From NCBI GenBank assembly GCA_947175975.1, contig CAMWOX010000048.1, forward strand, positions 1 to 9,731: 9,731 nt of DNA, read 5' to 3'. A program made the translations under genes and the position numbers. The notes beneath the pieces were generated by a model. The model had not been told where the DNA came from, did not search any database, and saw nothing but the letters and a program-made list of their open reading frames with translations. Shown one piece after another: positions 1 through 8,018 of this stretch; position 1 is the first letter of the stretch; the number at the start of each line of letters is the position of its first letter. The DNA comes from an uncultured Ruminococcus sp. (GTDB taxonomy: Bacteria; Bacillota; Clostridia; Oscillospirales; Ruminococcaceae).

Positions 1-1
1 C

Positions 2-775
2 TACAAATTCACTGGCATGTAAACCGACTTTGAGAATTTTAATTTTCCGGATCATAAACATGGACATAAACTGCGCTGTTGCTTTTACAACGTCTTCAAG
101 AGAATTATGCTTCGTATCACTGAAAAGCTGATATTCGCCGGATTCATAGAGATTTCCCAGCAAGGTATGTTTCAGAATGACAACCGGATAAATTCTGACT
201 GTATCCGGACGAATTTCTGAAACTTTCCGGAAAGTTGCCCACTCGTCCTCCCAGGTACTTTGATACAGACCCATCATCATTTGTAATCCCAGTTCAAAAT
301 CATAATCCCGGATCAGCTCTGATGCATGGATGACATCCTGTGCTGTATGTCCCCTGTGATTGGCAAACAGAACTTTATCGCTCATGGACTGTGCGCCGAG
401 TTCGATACTCGTCACATGATAGGATTTCAACAATTTCAGAATTTCAGGATTAATACAATCCGGTCTTGTAGAAATCCGGATTCCGGAAAATTTATGCTCA
501 CCCAAAAACTCTTGTACGGATTCCAGTAATTCTATCATGTAATTTCTAGGAATTGCTGTAAAACTGCCGCCAAAGAAAGCAATTTCTGTATTAGTTCTTG
601 CATTCTCATCCATAGACTGAAAAGCCTGCCGACAAATTTCCTGCACCTGCCGGGAATGCGGCAAAGCATCCTGTTCTGTAATCGTATGCTGATTGCAGAA
701 AGCACAATGATACGGACAGCCTGCATGTGGTACAAAAATGGCAATATTGGAATGCTTATCAGGATGCATCTTCAT
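2..775 (-). CDS. Radical SAM protein, COG1243 (Elp3-like SAM domain) family, 3' end missing
   Basis: The frame is open from an ATG at 775 to the left edge (258 codons, no stop), so the C-terminus is missing. Residues 20, 24 and 27 form the radical SAM 4Fe-4S motif CxxxCxxC (GCPYHCAFCNQ). FFGGSFTAIP (67-76) is the glycine-rich SAM-binding strand. ISTRPDCI, ELGAQSMSD and a QMMMGL stretch match the Elp3-type radical SAM core; no acetyltransferase domain is visible in the part present. The start could be Met1 or Met3 (769); a TGA lies in frame just upstream. An AAGGAGG sits inside the end of rnc (794-800), rather far from the ATG. The gene overlaps rnc by 17 nt (11 nt from Met3), so coupled translation is likely. 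In many clostridia this gene lies between rnc and smc-ftsY; the substrate is unknown, though relatedness to Elp3 hints at tRNA modification. Confidence 0.88.
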   Translation of the reverse strand, partial: MKMHPDKHSNIAIFVPHAGCPYHCAFCNQHTITEQDALPHSRQVQEICRQAFQSMDENARTNTEIAFFGGSFTAIPRNYMIELLESVQEFLGEHKFSGIRISTRPDCINPEILKLLKSYHVTSIELGAQSMSDKVLFANHRGHTAQDVIHASELIRDYDFELGLQMMMGLYQSTWEDEWATFRKVSEIRPDTVRIYPVVILKHTLLGNLYESGEYQLFSDTKHNSLEDVVKATAQFMSMFMIRKIKILKVGLHASEFV

Positions 776-1466
776 AACCCATCAGCGCAAGTGCCTCCTT
801 AGCAGCCATCTGCTCAGCTTCTTTCTTGCTCTTTCCTGTACCTGTACCAATTACATTAGAATTTAAATAGACTTCCACAACAAAAGTTTTATTATGATCC
901 GGACCCGATTCTTCAGTCAGTCTGTAATCCACTTTTTCTTCTGGATTTTTCTGGATCACTTCCTGTAAAGCCGTTTTATAATCGCCGAACAGCATGGAAT
1001 GCTTTTCAGGAATATTCTTCGGGATAAAATGCAGAATATGCGTTCTGGCAGCCTCCAGACCACCATCAAGATAGATTGCCGCAATTACTGCCTCAAATGC
1101 ATCCGCCAGAATAGAGGGACGTTCCCGCCCGCCTGTATGCGATTCACCCTTACCAAGTAATAGATAATCACCCAGATGAATCCGGCGTGCAAATTTATGA
1201 AGAGATTTTTCACAGACAAGTGCTGCACGGATCTTAGTCAATTCCCCCTCCGGCAGATCCGGATAGTGTTCAAATAGATACTGGGAAACAACAACAGACA
1301 AAACGCTGTCACCAAGAAATTCTAATCTTTCATTGCTTTTTCTGAGTTTTTTCTTTTCATTCGCATAGGACGAATGCGACAATGCTTCATAGATCAGATC
1401 CTGATTTTGAAACACATAATCAATTTGTTTTTCCAGTTCTGCAAAAGAAATATCTGCCACATCCAT
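759..1466 (-). CDS. rnc: Ribonuclease III
   Basis: A 235-residue double-strand-specific endoribonuclease that processes rRNA precursors and structured mRNAs in the cytoplasm. The RNase III signature NERLEFLGDSVL spans 45-56; E46, E49 and D53 match E. coli E38, E41 and D45. The second metal-binding pair is D122 and E125 in ADAFEAVIAAIYLDGG. A double-stranded RNA-binding domain follows from about 160 to 230, ending in the typical KSKKEAEQMAAKEAL helix. Length is normal for the family and all visible catalytic residues are intact. The ATG lies 8 nt after the plsX stop. AAAGGAG within the last plsX codons serves as the Shine-Dalgarno sequence, with a longish spacer of 13 nt. The usual clostridial acpP gene between plsX and rnc is absent. 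The 3' end overlaps the radical SAM gene. Confidence 0.97.
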   Translation of the reverse strand: MDVADISFAELEKQIDYVFQNQDLIYEALSHSSYANEKKKLRKSNERLEFLGDSVLSVVVSQYLFEHYPDLPEGELTKIRAALVCEKSLHKFARRIHLGDYLLLGKGESHTGGRERPSILADAFEAVIAAIYLDGGLEAARTHILHFIPKNIPEKHSMLFGDYKTALQEVIQKNPEEKVDYRLTEESGPDHNKTFVVEVYLNSNVIGTGTGKSKKEAEQMAAKEALALMGYEDAS

Positions 1467-1474
1467 AAATCAGA

Positions 1475-2470
1475 TCATGCTCCTTTCATGCTTTCCAGAA
1501 GACTGGTAATTTCCGCAATCATGTTGCCGTCCACGCATTTCTTTGCCTGCCGGATTGCATTAAAAAATGCCTTAGCATCAGAACTGCCGTGTGCCTTAAT
1601 TACAGGATAGGCAATGCCCAACAGAATTGCACCGCCCTCTTCTTTATAATCCATGAGTTTCTGGAATTCTTTAATATCATTGTATAGTAAAACAGCAGAC
1701 AACTTGCCTTTAACACCACTGAACCATTTTTTTAGATTATCCCGGAACAATGCGCCCATACCCTCATAGAGCTTGAGCGTGATATTCCCGGAAAAGCCAT
1801 CACAGACAACGACATCATAATTTCCCTCCGGCAGTTCCCTTGCTTCCACATTGCCTGCAAAATGGATTGGTGCATGTTGTAGTAATTCATAAGCCTGCAA
1901 TTCTTGTTCTCTACCCTTGGTTTCTTCCGAACCGATATTTAATAAGCCTACTTTCGGACTGGAAATATTCTTGACACATTTCATGTAAGCTGTTCCCATG
2001 ACGGCAAATTGCAGAAGCATATCTGCCCGGCATTCTGTATTCGCACCGGCATCCAGCAGCATGAATTTATTCTTGGCTGAGGGCAACATCGGCGCAAGTG
2101 CAGGACGCTTGATGCCCTTGATCCGTTTTGTCAGAAGTGTCGCCCCTGTGACAAGTCCGCCTGTGCTTCCAGCACTCACGAACGCATCACCCTTACCGTC
2201 CCGGAGTGCCTGTAATCCGATCGCAAGAGAAGTATTTTTTCCCTCTTTGAGAATTGTTGCCGGATGTGCATGAATATCAAATACTTCACTGGTATGCATA
2301 ATTTCCAATCCAGAAATATCCAGATTTTCCTGTTTTGCTGTTGCTTTGATTTTATTCTCATCACCTGTCAGAAGAATATCAATTTTTAATTCTTCCCGTG
2401 CCACAAGACAGCCCTTGACTACTTCAAGCGGCGCATGATCGCCACCAAATGCATCTACAATAATTCTCAT
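1475..2470 (-). CDS. plsX: Phosphate acyltransferase PlsX
   Basis: PlsX converts acyl-ACP and phosphate to acyl-phosphate, the donor used by PlsY to begin phospholipid synthesis; it is a peripheral membrane enzyme. The protein has 331 residues, the usual length. It opens with the family motif MRIIVDAFGGDHAP and shows the conserved SAGSTGGLV loop (about 100-108), the LLDAGANTEC segment, the LLNIGSEETKG segment and the VCDGFSGNITLKLYEG segment. The start overlaps the trmFO stop by 4 nt (ATGA), so translation is probably coupled. A GGAG lies 11 nt upstream inside trmFO. It is followed after 8 nt by rnc. Neither rpmF upstream nor fabD, fabG or acpP downstream is present, so the gene is apart from its common fatty-acid neighbours here. 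Confidence 0.96.
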   Translation of the reverse strand: MRIIVDAFGGDHAPLEVVKGCLVAREELKIDILLTGDENKIKATAKQENLDISGLEIMHTSEVFDIHAHPATILKEGKNTSLAIGLQALRDGKGDAFVSAGSTGGLVTGATLLTKRIKGIKRPALAPMLPSAKNKFMLLDAGANTECRADMLLQFAVMGTAYMKCVKNISSPKVGLLNIGSEETKGREQELQAYELLQHAPIHFAGNVEARELPEGNYDVVVCDGFSGNITLKLYEGMGALFRDNLKKWFSGVKGKLSAVLLYNDIKEFQKLMDYKEEGGAILLGIAYPVIKAHGSSDAKAFFNAIRQAKKCVDGNMIAEITSLLESMKGA

Positions 2471-3780
2471 AAATTTTCTTTCTCCAAAAATGCTGTTAAT
2501 CTGGCAACAGCAAGCTCTGCTGTTTTCTGATAGCGTTCCTGCTTGCCACGGATACGTTCTGGAAGATCCGGCAGTAACCCCATATTCGCTCCCATCGGCT
2601 GAAAATCAGATGCGCCGCCCTGGCTCACATAATGCGCTAAAGCTCCCGTCATAGTATCTTGCGGCGGAATATATGCAGATTTACCCTGTATCTTTCTGGC
2701 AAGACTTCTGCCAGCGATAATACCACTGGATGCAGATTCCATGTAACCCTCAACGCCTGTGATCTGTCCTGCAAAGAACAGATTTTCTGCATTCCGGAGT
2801 GAATAATCCGGATTTAGCAATTCCGGACTGTTCAAGAAGAAATTCCGGTGCATCACACCATATCTGAGAAATTCTGCATGTTCCAAACCAGGAATCAAAC
2901 CAAATACCCGTTTCTGCTCACGGAATTTGAGATTGGTCTGAAAACCGACTAAATTAAACATGGTAGCAGCTTTGTTTTCTTTCCGGAGCTGAATCACTGC
3001 ATAAGGTCTTTTTCCTGTCCTGGGATCCCGAAGTCCGACAGGTTTCAAAGGGCCAAAACGAAGTGTGTCAATTCCACGGGATGCCAGGACTTCCACAGGC
3101 ATACAGCCTTCGTAGACTCTGAAAAATGCCTTGTCATGTTCATGCAGTTCTACTTTTTCGGCATGAATCAGAGCATCCCAGAATCTCTCATATTCTTCCT
3201 GATTCATAGGGCAATTCAGATAATCCGCCTCGCCACGGTCATAGCGTGACTGCAAGAAAATCCTGGTCATATCCAGACTGTCCGCCGATACAACGGGAGC
3301 AGCAGCATCAAAAAAACTGAGACGGCTACCACAAAGAGATTCTATTTTTTCAGCAAGTGCATCCGAAGTCAGAGGGCCTGTTGCAATCACTGCATTTTTC
3401 TCCGGCAGTTCTGTGCATTCTTCCCGGATGATAGTAATTAATTTCTCCTGCATGATTTTTTCTGTGACAAGAGCTGAAAACTGCTCTCGGTCAACGGCTA
3501 ACGCACCGCCTGCGGGGACGGCACAAGCTTTTGCACAGGGAATTAATAAGCTCCCCTGCATTTCCATTTCTGTTTTTAATAATCCACCTGCGGAGGCTAA
3601 CCGGGAAGCTTTCAGTGAATTGGAACACACCAGCTCCGCAAGCTGATCATGAGAATGTGCCGGACTGTACTGCACTGGTTTCATTTCGTAAAGTATCACA
3701 GGAATCCCGGCTTGACTCAGTTGCCAAGCCGCTTCACATCCGGCAAGTCCACCGCCGATTACAATTGCTTGTTCTGTCAT
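2467..3780 (-). CDS. trmFO: Methylenetetrahydrofolate--tRNA-(uracil-5-)-methyltransferase TrmFO
   Basis: A folate- and FAD-dependent enzyme that makes 5-methyluridine at position 54 in the T-loop of tRNA, the Gram-positive alternative to SAM-dependent TrmA. The 437-residue protein starts with an FAD-binding dinucleotide fold (IVIGGGLAGCEAA, 6-18, then an acidic residue in LYEMKP). The two cysteines known to matter in the B. subtilis enzyme are recognisable: C52 in ELVCSNSLKA and C226 in VYEGCMPVEVLA. The C-terminal GidA-like part includes NLFFAGQITGVEGYMES. Length is standard and no key residue seems lost. The ATG overlaps the topA stop (ATGA), with AAAGGA 7 nt upstream as ribosome binding site. 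The dprA-topA-trmFO order is the classical Firmicute arrangement. Confidence 0.97.
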   Translation of the reverse strand: MTEQAIVIGGGLAGCEAAWQLSQAGIPVILYEMKPVQYSPAHSHDQLAELVCSNSLKASRLASAGGLLKTEMEMQGSLLIPCAKACAVPAGGALAVDREQFSALVTEKIMQEKLITIIREECTELPEKNAVIATGPLTSDALAEKIESLCGSRLSFFDAAAPVVSADSLDMTRIFLQSRYDRGEADYLNCPMNQEEYERFWDALIHAEKVELHEHDKAFFRVYEGCMPVEVLASRGIDTLRFGPLKPVGLRDPRTGKRPYAVIQLRKENKAATMFNLVGFQTNLKFREQKRVFGLIPGLEHAEFLRYGVMHRNFFLNSPELLNPDYSLRNAENLFFAGQITGVEGYMESASSGIIAGRSLARKIQGKSAYIPPQDTMTGALAHYVSQGGASDFQPMGANMGLLPDLPERIRGKQERYQKTAELAVARLTAFLEKENL

Positions 3781-5855
3781 TTCAAATTCCTTTCATAGCC
3801 ACAGCCTTCTTTTTCACAAACAAGCTTTCCAGCTTTTCCGCCTTTCTGGAAAAGCGTTGACTCACACTGCGGACATTTTTCTTCTGTAGGAACACCCCAT
3901 GTCATGAAATGGCAATCTGGATACCCTGCACAACCATAGAAACTTCTGCCTTTCTTGGATTTTTTAAGAACAATTTTACTGCCACAGGCTGGGCAAATGC
4001 CGTTTGTCTCCTGCATAATCTTCCGGGTATTACTACAATCCGGATATCCTGTACAAGCCAAAAATTTGCCATAACGCCCGATTTTGATCACCATGGGCTT
4101 TCCGCACAATTCACAGACAATATCCGTTTCAATATCCGGGATTTTCATGTGCTTGCCCTCCATGGCAGTCTCTGCATCAGCAAGCCATTTTGAAAAATCC
4201 TGATAAAAATTCTCCAGCATGTTCACCCAGTTTCCTGAACCCTGTTCAATATTATCCAGTGCTGTCTCCATAGTGGCTGTAAAATCCGGATCAACAATGC
4301 GCTGAAAGTGTTCTTTCATAACCTGCGTTGTGACATCCCCTAGAGGTGTCGGACGGAGTTGCTTCCCCTCACGTTCCACATACATTCTATTCAGGATTGT
4401 TGTAATTGTGGGTGCATAGGTGCTGGGTCTGCCAATGCCGTTTTCCTCAAGAGCCTTAATTAAACTTGCTTCAGAGTATCTCGGCGGCGGTTGTGTAAAA
4501 TGTTGGTTGCCATCCAAACTGACAACGTTCAAAATATCCTGCTCAACAAGCGGCGGCAACATTTTCTGATTTTCTTCTCCGGAATCTGATTTTTCATCAT
4601 AAAGCACTGTAAAGCCATCAAATTTCACAGAATAGCCAGAAGCCTTAAAAATACAGTGATCCGCTTCAATTTCAACAGAGATTGTATTTAATAGAGCATT
4701 TGCCATCTGGCTGGCGATGAATCTCTCCCAAATCAATTTATATAATTTATACTGATCGCTTGTCAGACTATTTTTAATACTGTCCGGTGTCACATCCGGC
4801 ATGGATGGACGGATCGCCTCGTGTGCATCCTGTGCATTTTTCTTGCTCTTGAAAACCCTTGGCTTTTCCGGAAGATAATTTGCTCCATAGGTATTTTTGA
4901 TATATTCTGCGGCTGCCGCCTGTGCATCCGCAGAAATTCTCAGGCTGTCAGTTCGCATATAGGTAATTAAACCGACCGCACCCATTCCATTTACATCAAT
5001 TCCCTCGTAAAGCTCCTGTGCTGCTTTCATGGTACGCTTTGACTGAAATCCCAGTTTCCTGGAAGCTTCTTGCTGCAATGTCGAAGTAATGAACGGTGGA
5101 GATGGTTGCCGTTTCGTGATGCGTTTCTTAATGGACTTTACTTGAAAGACAGCTTTCTGGAGTCTATTTAGAATCTGATCCACTTGCTCCTGGTTGGCAA
5201 GCTCTATTTTTTCATCATCCACAGAATATAATTTTGCAGAGAATACTTTCTCCTGGTTATCTGCATGGAATTTTGCATCAATTGTCCAATACTCTTTAGG
5301 AACAAAGATTTTAATTTCTTCTTCCCGGTCTACAATCAAACGCACTGCAACGGACTGAACACGTCCGGCAGAAAGTCCACGTTTGACTTTTTTCCAAAGA
5401 AACGGACTCAGCTTATAGCCGACAAGTCTATCCAAAATTCTCCTTGCCTGCTGTGCATTGACAAGATCCAGATCAATCTTATGAGGATTTGCCATGCCAT
5501 TCTGTACACCTGTTCTGGTAATTTCGTTAAAAGCAATCCGGTTGTCTGCATTCAGATCAAGATCCAGAATCTGTGCCAGATGCCATGAAATCGCCTCTCC
5601 CTCACGGTCAGGGTCAGTTGCAAGATAGACATAATCACTTTTTTTTGCACGTTTTTTGAGATCTTTGATCACATCTTCCTTGCCTTTCATATCCAGATAT
5701 TGCGGCATGAATCCATTTTCGACATCTACACCGAGCTTTGATTTGGGCAGATCACGCACATGTCCCATGGACGCAACGACCTCATAGCCTGTACCCAGAT
5801 ATTTCTGAATAGTCTTGGCTTTCGCCGGAGACTCCACAATCACTAAATTAGACAT
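3777..5855 (-). CDS. topA: DNA topoisomerase I (type IA)
   Basis: Relaxes negative supercoils by nicking and passing single strands. The start is placed at the ATG at 5855 (692 aa) rather than an in-frame ATG at 5891, because AAAGGTG lies 6 nt upstream and the protein then begins with the family-typical MSNLVIVESPAKAKTI. The TOPRIM domain holds E8 and the metal-binding acidic motif D81-x-D83-x-E85 (TDPDREGE). The active-site tyrosine is Y299 in GLITYMRTDSLRIS. The C-terminus carries three four-cysteine zinc ribbons: VCELCGKP with ACTGYPDC, CPACGSK with GCAGYPDC, and CPQCE with CEKEGC. The domain set and length match Firmicute TopA. The 3' end overlaps trmFO by 4 nt; dprA lies 58 nt upstream, and a small hairpin sits in that gap. 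Confidence 0.97.
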   Translation of the reverse strand: MSNLVIVESPAKAKTIQKYLGTGYEVVASMGHVRDLPKSKLGVDVENGFMPQYLDMKGKEDVIKDLKKRAKKSDYVYLATDPDREGEAISWHLAQILDLDLNADNRIAFNEITRTGVQNGMANPHKIDLDLVNAQQARRILDRLVGYKLSPFLWKKVKRGLSAGRVQSVAVRLIVDREEEIKIFVPKEYWTIDAKFHADNQEKVFSAKLYSVDDEKIELANQEQVDQILNRLQKAVFQVKSIKKRITKRQPSPPFITSTLQQEASRKLGFQSKRTMKAAQELYEGIDVNGMGAVGLITYMRTDSLRISADAQAAAAEYIKNTYGANYLPEKPRVFKSKKNAQDAHEAIRPSMPDVTPDSIKNSLTSDQYKLYKLIWERFIASQMANALLNTISVEIEADHCIFKASGYSVKFDGFTVLYDEKSDSGEENQKMLPPLVEQDILNVVSLDGNQHFTQPPPRYSEASLIKALEENGIGRPSTYAPTITTILNRMYVEREGKQLRPTPLGDVTTQVMKEHFQRIVDPDFTATMETALDNIEQGSGNWVNMLENFYQDFSKWLADAETAMEGKHMKIPDIETDIVCELCGKPMVIKIGRYGKFLACTGYPDCSNTRKIMQETNGICPACGSKIVLKKSKKGRSFYGCAGYPDCHFMTWGVPTEEKCPQCESTLFQKGGKAGKLVCEKEGCGYERNLK

Positions 5856-5885
5856 AGTTTCACCTTTATTATAGATTTTTATAAT

Positions 5886-5913
5886 TGCCAAAAAGGCAGA
5901 AAAAAGTTCTGCA
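5886..5913 (-). terminator. Weak terminator-like hairpin between dprA and topA
   Basis: Just after the dprA stop, the minus strand reads GCAGAA-CTTTT-TTCTGC followed by CTTTTT. This is a 6-bp perfect stem (5896-5901 with 5907-5912) and a short U-run, the shape of a weak Rho-independent terminator. A second small inverted repeat, TGCC-TTTTT-GGCA, overlaps its 3' arm and could compete with it. It may reduce rather than stop transcription into topA. A TATAAT at 5868-5873 follows but has no -35 box at a usable distance. Confidence 0.4.
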
Positions 5914-7110
5914 TCAGGTTAAATTCTCTGCCAAATGATAATCATCCATGCCCCGGTTGACAATCCATCCGAGCAGTTCCATTTCCAACAGATTTGTTGA
6001 AATTGTATCAAAACGCAGTCCGGTCAGTTGACAGAGCAAATTTATATTTTTATTGCCCTCCCTGAGCAACTCGAGAATCTTTTGCTGTTCCGGTGTCGCA
6101 TCCTGCAGCATCCAGTTTACAGAACCGGAATCTTCCGGACAATCCGAGAATTTCTCAAGTTCTGTTGGTATCAATCCGGATTCTGCAACCTTCTGGGTAT
6201 CCTCCGGCGAATTTTCCGGTATAGAATAAATCTGATACCCCTGTACCGGGAGAACATCTTCCAGACCGAATACAGGCGTTGCACCATCACGCAGCAAAGC
6301 CGCCTGTCCGGAATAACGATTTTCAAAAATATCAGCAGGCGGTATGCAGAAAACAGTTCGATTTTGTTCACAGGCATTGTTTGCTGTAATCATTGCACCG
6401 CTTTTTTCAGCTGCCTCCAGAACCAAAGTTCCCTTACTGATCCCAGCAAGAATCCTGTTTCTGATAGGAAAATTTCTGCCATAGGCCGGCGTTCCCGGAA
6501 AATATTCCGTAATCAGCACACCTGTTTGCAAAATTTTCTCACGCAGTTCCCTGTTTCCTTTTGGATAATCGCAGTCGAGACCACATCCCATGACCGCAAT
6601 GGTAGGTTTTCCAGCACGGATTGCCGCACAATGTGCGACACTGTCCATTCCTACTGCACCACCACTTGCAATCAGAATATCCTGCATTGCAAGTTCATAA
6701 CAGAGCCATTCGCCGACACGGACACTATAATTTGTTGGCTGTCTTGTACCAACAATTGTAAGAATATCTTCCCTGAGCAGAATCTCAGGACTGCCCTTAT
6801 AAAACAATACAGCAGGCGGATCACAGATATTTTTAAGATATTTCGGATAATCAGCACTTTCCCATGTCAGAATGCCCATGTCTTTCTCTTTACAGGAAGC
6901 AACAATCTGATTTGCTGTATGCAGGGAGACTTCTTTTACTTTCTGATACTCTTTTTGCTTCAGAAATCCATTATCCGGATCTTGCATCGCATAGTACAAC
7001 TCTCTGATACTCGGAAATTTTCTTGCAAGCTCTATGGTTCTCCGATTTGCAATTCCCATCACCATAACAAGCCAGAGCCATCCTGCTGTAGCATTAAAAT
7101 CTGTAATCAT
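5914..7110 (-). CDS. dprA: DNA-processing protein DprA (Smf family)
   Basis: DprA binds incoming single-stranded DNA and loads RecA during natural transformation; it is also common in bacteria with no known competence. The 398-residue protein has an N-terminal helical region (about 1-75), the Rossmann-like DprA core (about 110-290) and a C-terminal winged-helix DprA_WH/DML1-like domain (about 338-395). Core motifs are ILTIVGTRQPTNY (116-128), SGGAVGMDSVAH (149-160), VMGCGLDCDYP (173-183), NFPIRNRILAG (213-223) and SGAMITANNA (237-246). The motif often written SGGARGID has Val153 where Arg is usual, and the usual VPG near 255 reads IPP. The ATG at 7110 has GGGGAG 12 nt upstream. It lies 28 nt after the methyltransferase gene and 58 nt before topA. 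No com genes are visible, so a role in competence cannot be inferred here. Confidence 0.95.
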   Translation of the reverse strand: MITDFNATAGWLWLVMVMGIANRRTIELARKFPSIRELYYAMQDPDNGFLKQKEYQKVKEVSLHTANQIVASCKEKDMGILTWESADYPKYLKNICDPPAVLFYKGSPEILLREDILTIVGTRQPTNYSVRVGEWLCYELAMQDILIASGGAVGMDSVAHCAAIRAGKPTIAVMGCGLDCDYPKGNRELREKILQTGVLITEYFPGTPAYGRNFPIRNRILAGISKGTLVLEAAEKSGAMITANNACEQNRTVFCIPPADIFENRYSGQAALLRDGATPVFGLEDVLPVQGYQIYSIPENSPEDTQKVAESGLIPTELEKFSDCPEDSGSVNWMLQDATPEQQKILELLREGNKNINLLCQLTGLRFDTISTNLLEMELLGWIVNRGMDDYHLAENLT

Positions 7111-7138
7111 CTTTATTAATTTCTCCCCGATTATTTTA

Positions 7139-7948
7139 TTACTGTTTTGTTTTCATGATTTCCCAGGCAAAAATACCCGCAGCCATTGCAGCATTGAATG
7201 ATTCTGCACCGCCACACATGGGAATTGTAATTGCAGTATCACACAATGCAATAATATTTTCCGGCAGTCCGTTCCCCTCATTGCCGATCCATACAGCACA
7301 GCCATTCGAGAAATTGCACTCCGTAAGTGGAACAGCGTTCTTTGCAGGAACAGAAGCGTAATTCGTAATCTGTTGTTTCTGCAAAATCCGAAGCAATTTT
7401 TCAGCATCCGGCTCATCCAGGACAGCAACCCGGAGAGCAGAACCCATCGCAGACCGGATTGTCTTAGGATTATACAATTCACAACTGCCTGTTGTCAATA
7501 CAGCATCGATTCCAAGTGCATCGCAGGTTCTCAGAATCATTCCCATATTGCCAGGATCCTGTAAATTGCATAAAACCAGATACTTGCCATCAGATCGCAG
7601 CAACTCAGAAACAGATTTCTGCTGTGGTATTCTGCATATCGCAAAAATCCCCTGTGCATGTTCTGTATCAGACAAAGCATTTCCGACAGTATCTGAGAGA
7701 TATAACAATTCTGTTTCCTGCAAGAGATCCAATTTCTGAAAAATTCTGCTGTTCTCATAATGCATCCGAAATGTTTCTGTAATCAATATTTTCTGTACCA
7801 GATCCGGATATTGCAAAGCATCCTCTACAATACGCAGTCCTTCGATCACAAATAACTGTTCCGTGCGTCTTGCTTTTTTATGATCTCTTAATTTTTTATA
7901 ATATTTTACAACAGGATTTTCTTTAGAAGTAATCAGATTTTTCTGCAT
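7139..7948 (-). CDS. TrmH/SpoU family RNA 2'-O-ribose methyltransferase
   Basis: A SAM-dependent methyltransferase with the SPOUT trefoil knot, probably acting on rRNA or tRNA. The start is taken at the ATG at 7948 (269 aa) rather than the one at 7978, because AGAGGA lies upstream at a workable distance and the protein then begins MQKNLITSKENPVVK, typical of the family. A substrate-binding domain spans about 28-105. SpoU motif 1 contains LQDPGNMGMILRTCDALG, with N134 and R140. Motif 2 is IGNEGNGLP (221-229). Motif 3 is IPMCGGAESFNAAMAAGI (242-259), with E249 and N252. The position after rplT is common in Firmicutes (compare B. subtilis ysgA), but the modified nucleotide cannot be told from sequence. 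It begins about 30 nt beyond the rplT terminator. A consensus-like promoter lies within the gene at 7469-7498. Confidence 0.93.
   Translation of the reverse strand: MQKNLITSKENPVVKYYKKLRDHKKARRTEQLFVIEGLRIVEDALQYPDLVQKILITETFRMHYENSRIFQKLDLLQETELLYLSDTVGNALSDTEHAQGIFAICRIPQQKSVSELLRSDGKYLVLCNLQDPGNMGMILRTCDALGIDAVLTTGSCELYNPKTIRSAMGSALRVAVLDEPDAEKLLRILQKQQITNYASVPAKNAVPLTECNFSNGCAVWIGNEGNGLPENIIALCDTAITIPMCGGAESFNAAMAAGIFAWEIMKTKQ
7469..7498 (-). promoter_or_regulatory. Candidate sigma-A promoter inside the methyltransferase gene, facing dprA
   Basis: On the minus strand TTGACA (7498-7493) and TATAAT (7474-7469) are separated by 18 bp, so both hexamers match the sigma-A consensus exactly and the spacing is within the usual range. 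Transcription would start near 7462, about 350 nt before dprA. The TATAAT also encodes Tyr-Asn of the conserved YNPK stretch, so coincidence is possible. It would give dprA-topA-trmFO-plsX-rnc a supply independent of the L20-controlled infC promoter. Confidence 0.5.
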
Positions 7949-7970
7949 GATAATATATCCTCTGCTGCAA

Positions 7971-8005
7971 TACAACAAAACACGCCATTTTACCGGCGTG
8001 TTCTG
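7971..8005 (-). terminator. Rho-independent terminator after rplT
   Basis: Shortly after the rplT stop the minus strand forms AACACGCC-GGTAAAAT-GGCGTGTT, an 8-bp perfect stem that extends to 11 bp with one G-U pair (7976-7986 with 7995-8005). The 3' arm runs into TTTTGTTG, a modest U-tract. It closes the infC-rpmI-rplT unit. The next gene starts only about 30 nt further with no usable promoter between, so some read-through or an upstream promoter must feed it. Confidence 0.82.
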
Positions 8006-8018
8006 GTATTGTCTGAAA

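Noticed and set aside
5868..5873. TATAAT before topA as a promoter
   Set aside because: No -35 box at 16-18 bp, no extended -10, and the start site would fall within the ribosome binding site.
5856..5891. Longer TopA start at 5891
   Set aside because: AAAGGTG with good spacing precedes the ATG at 5855, and the family begins with the VIVESPAKAK strand right after that Met.
6024..6052. Antisense TTGACA with a TATTGC box inside dprA
   Set aside because: The -10 match is poor and there is no gene downstream for it to serve.
6028..7119. A 363-codon plus-strand open frame opposite dprA
   Set aside because: It lies entirely antisense to a clear dprA gene, its product resembles no known family, it is rich in Cys, Ile, Phe and Thr in a random manner, and no ribosome binding site or promoter of note precedes it.
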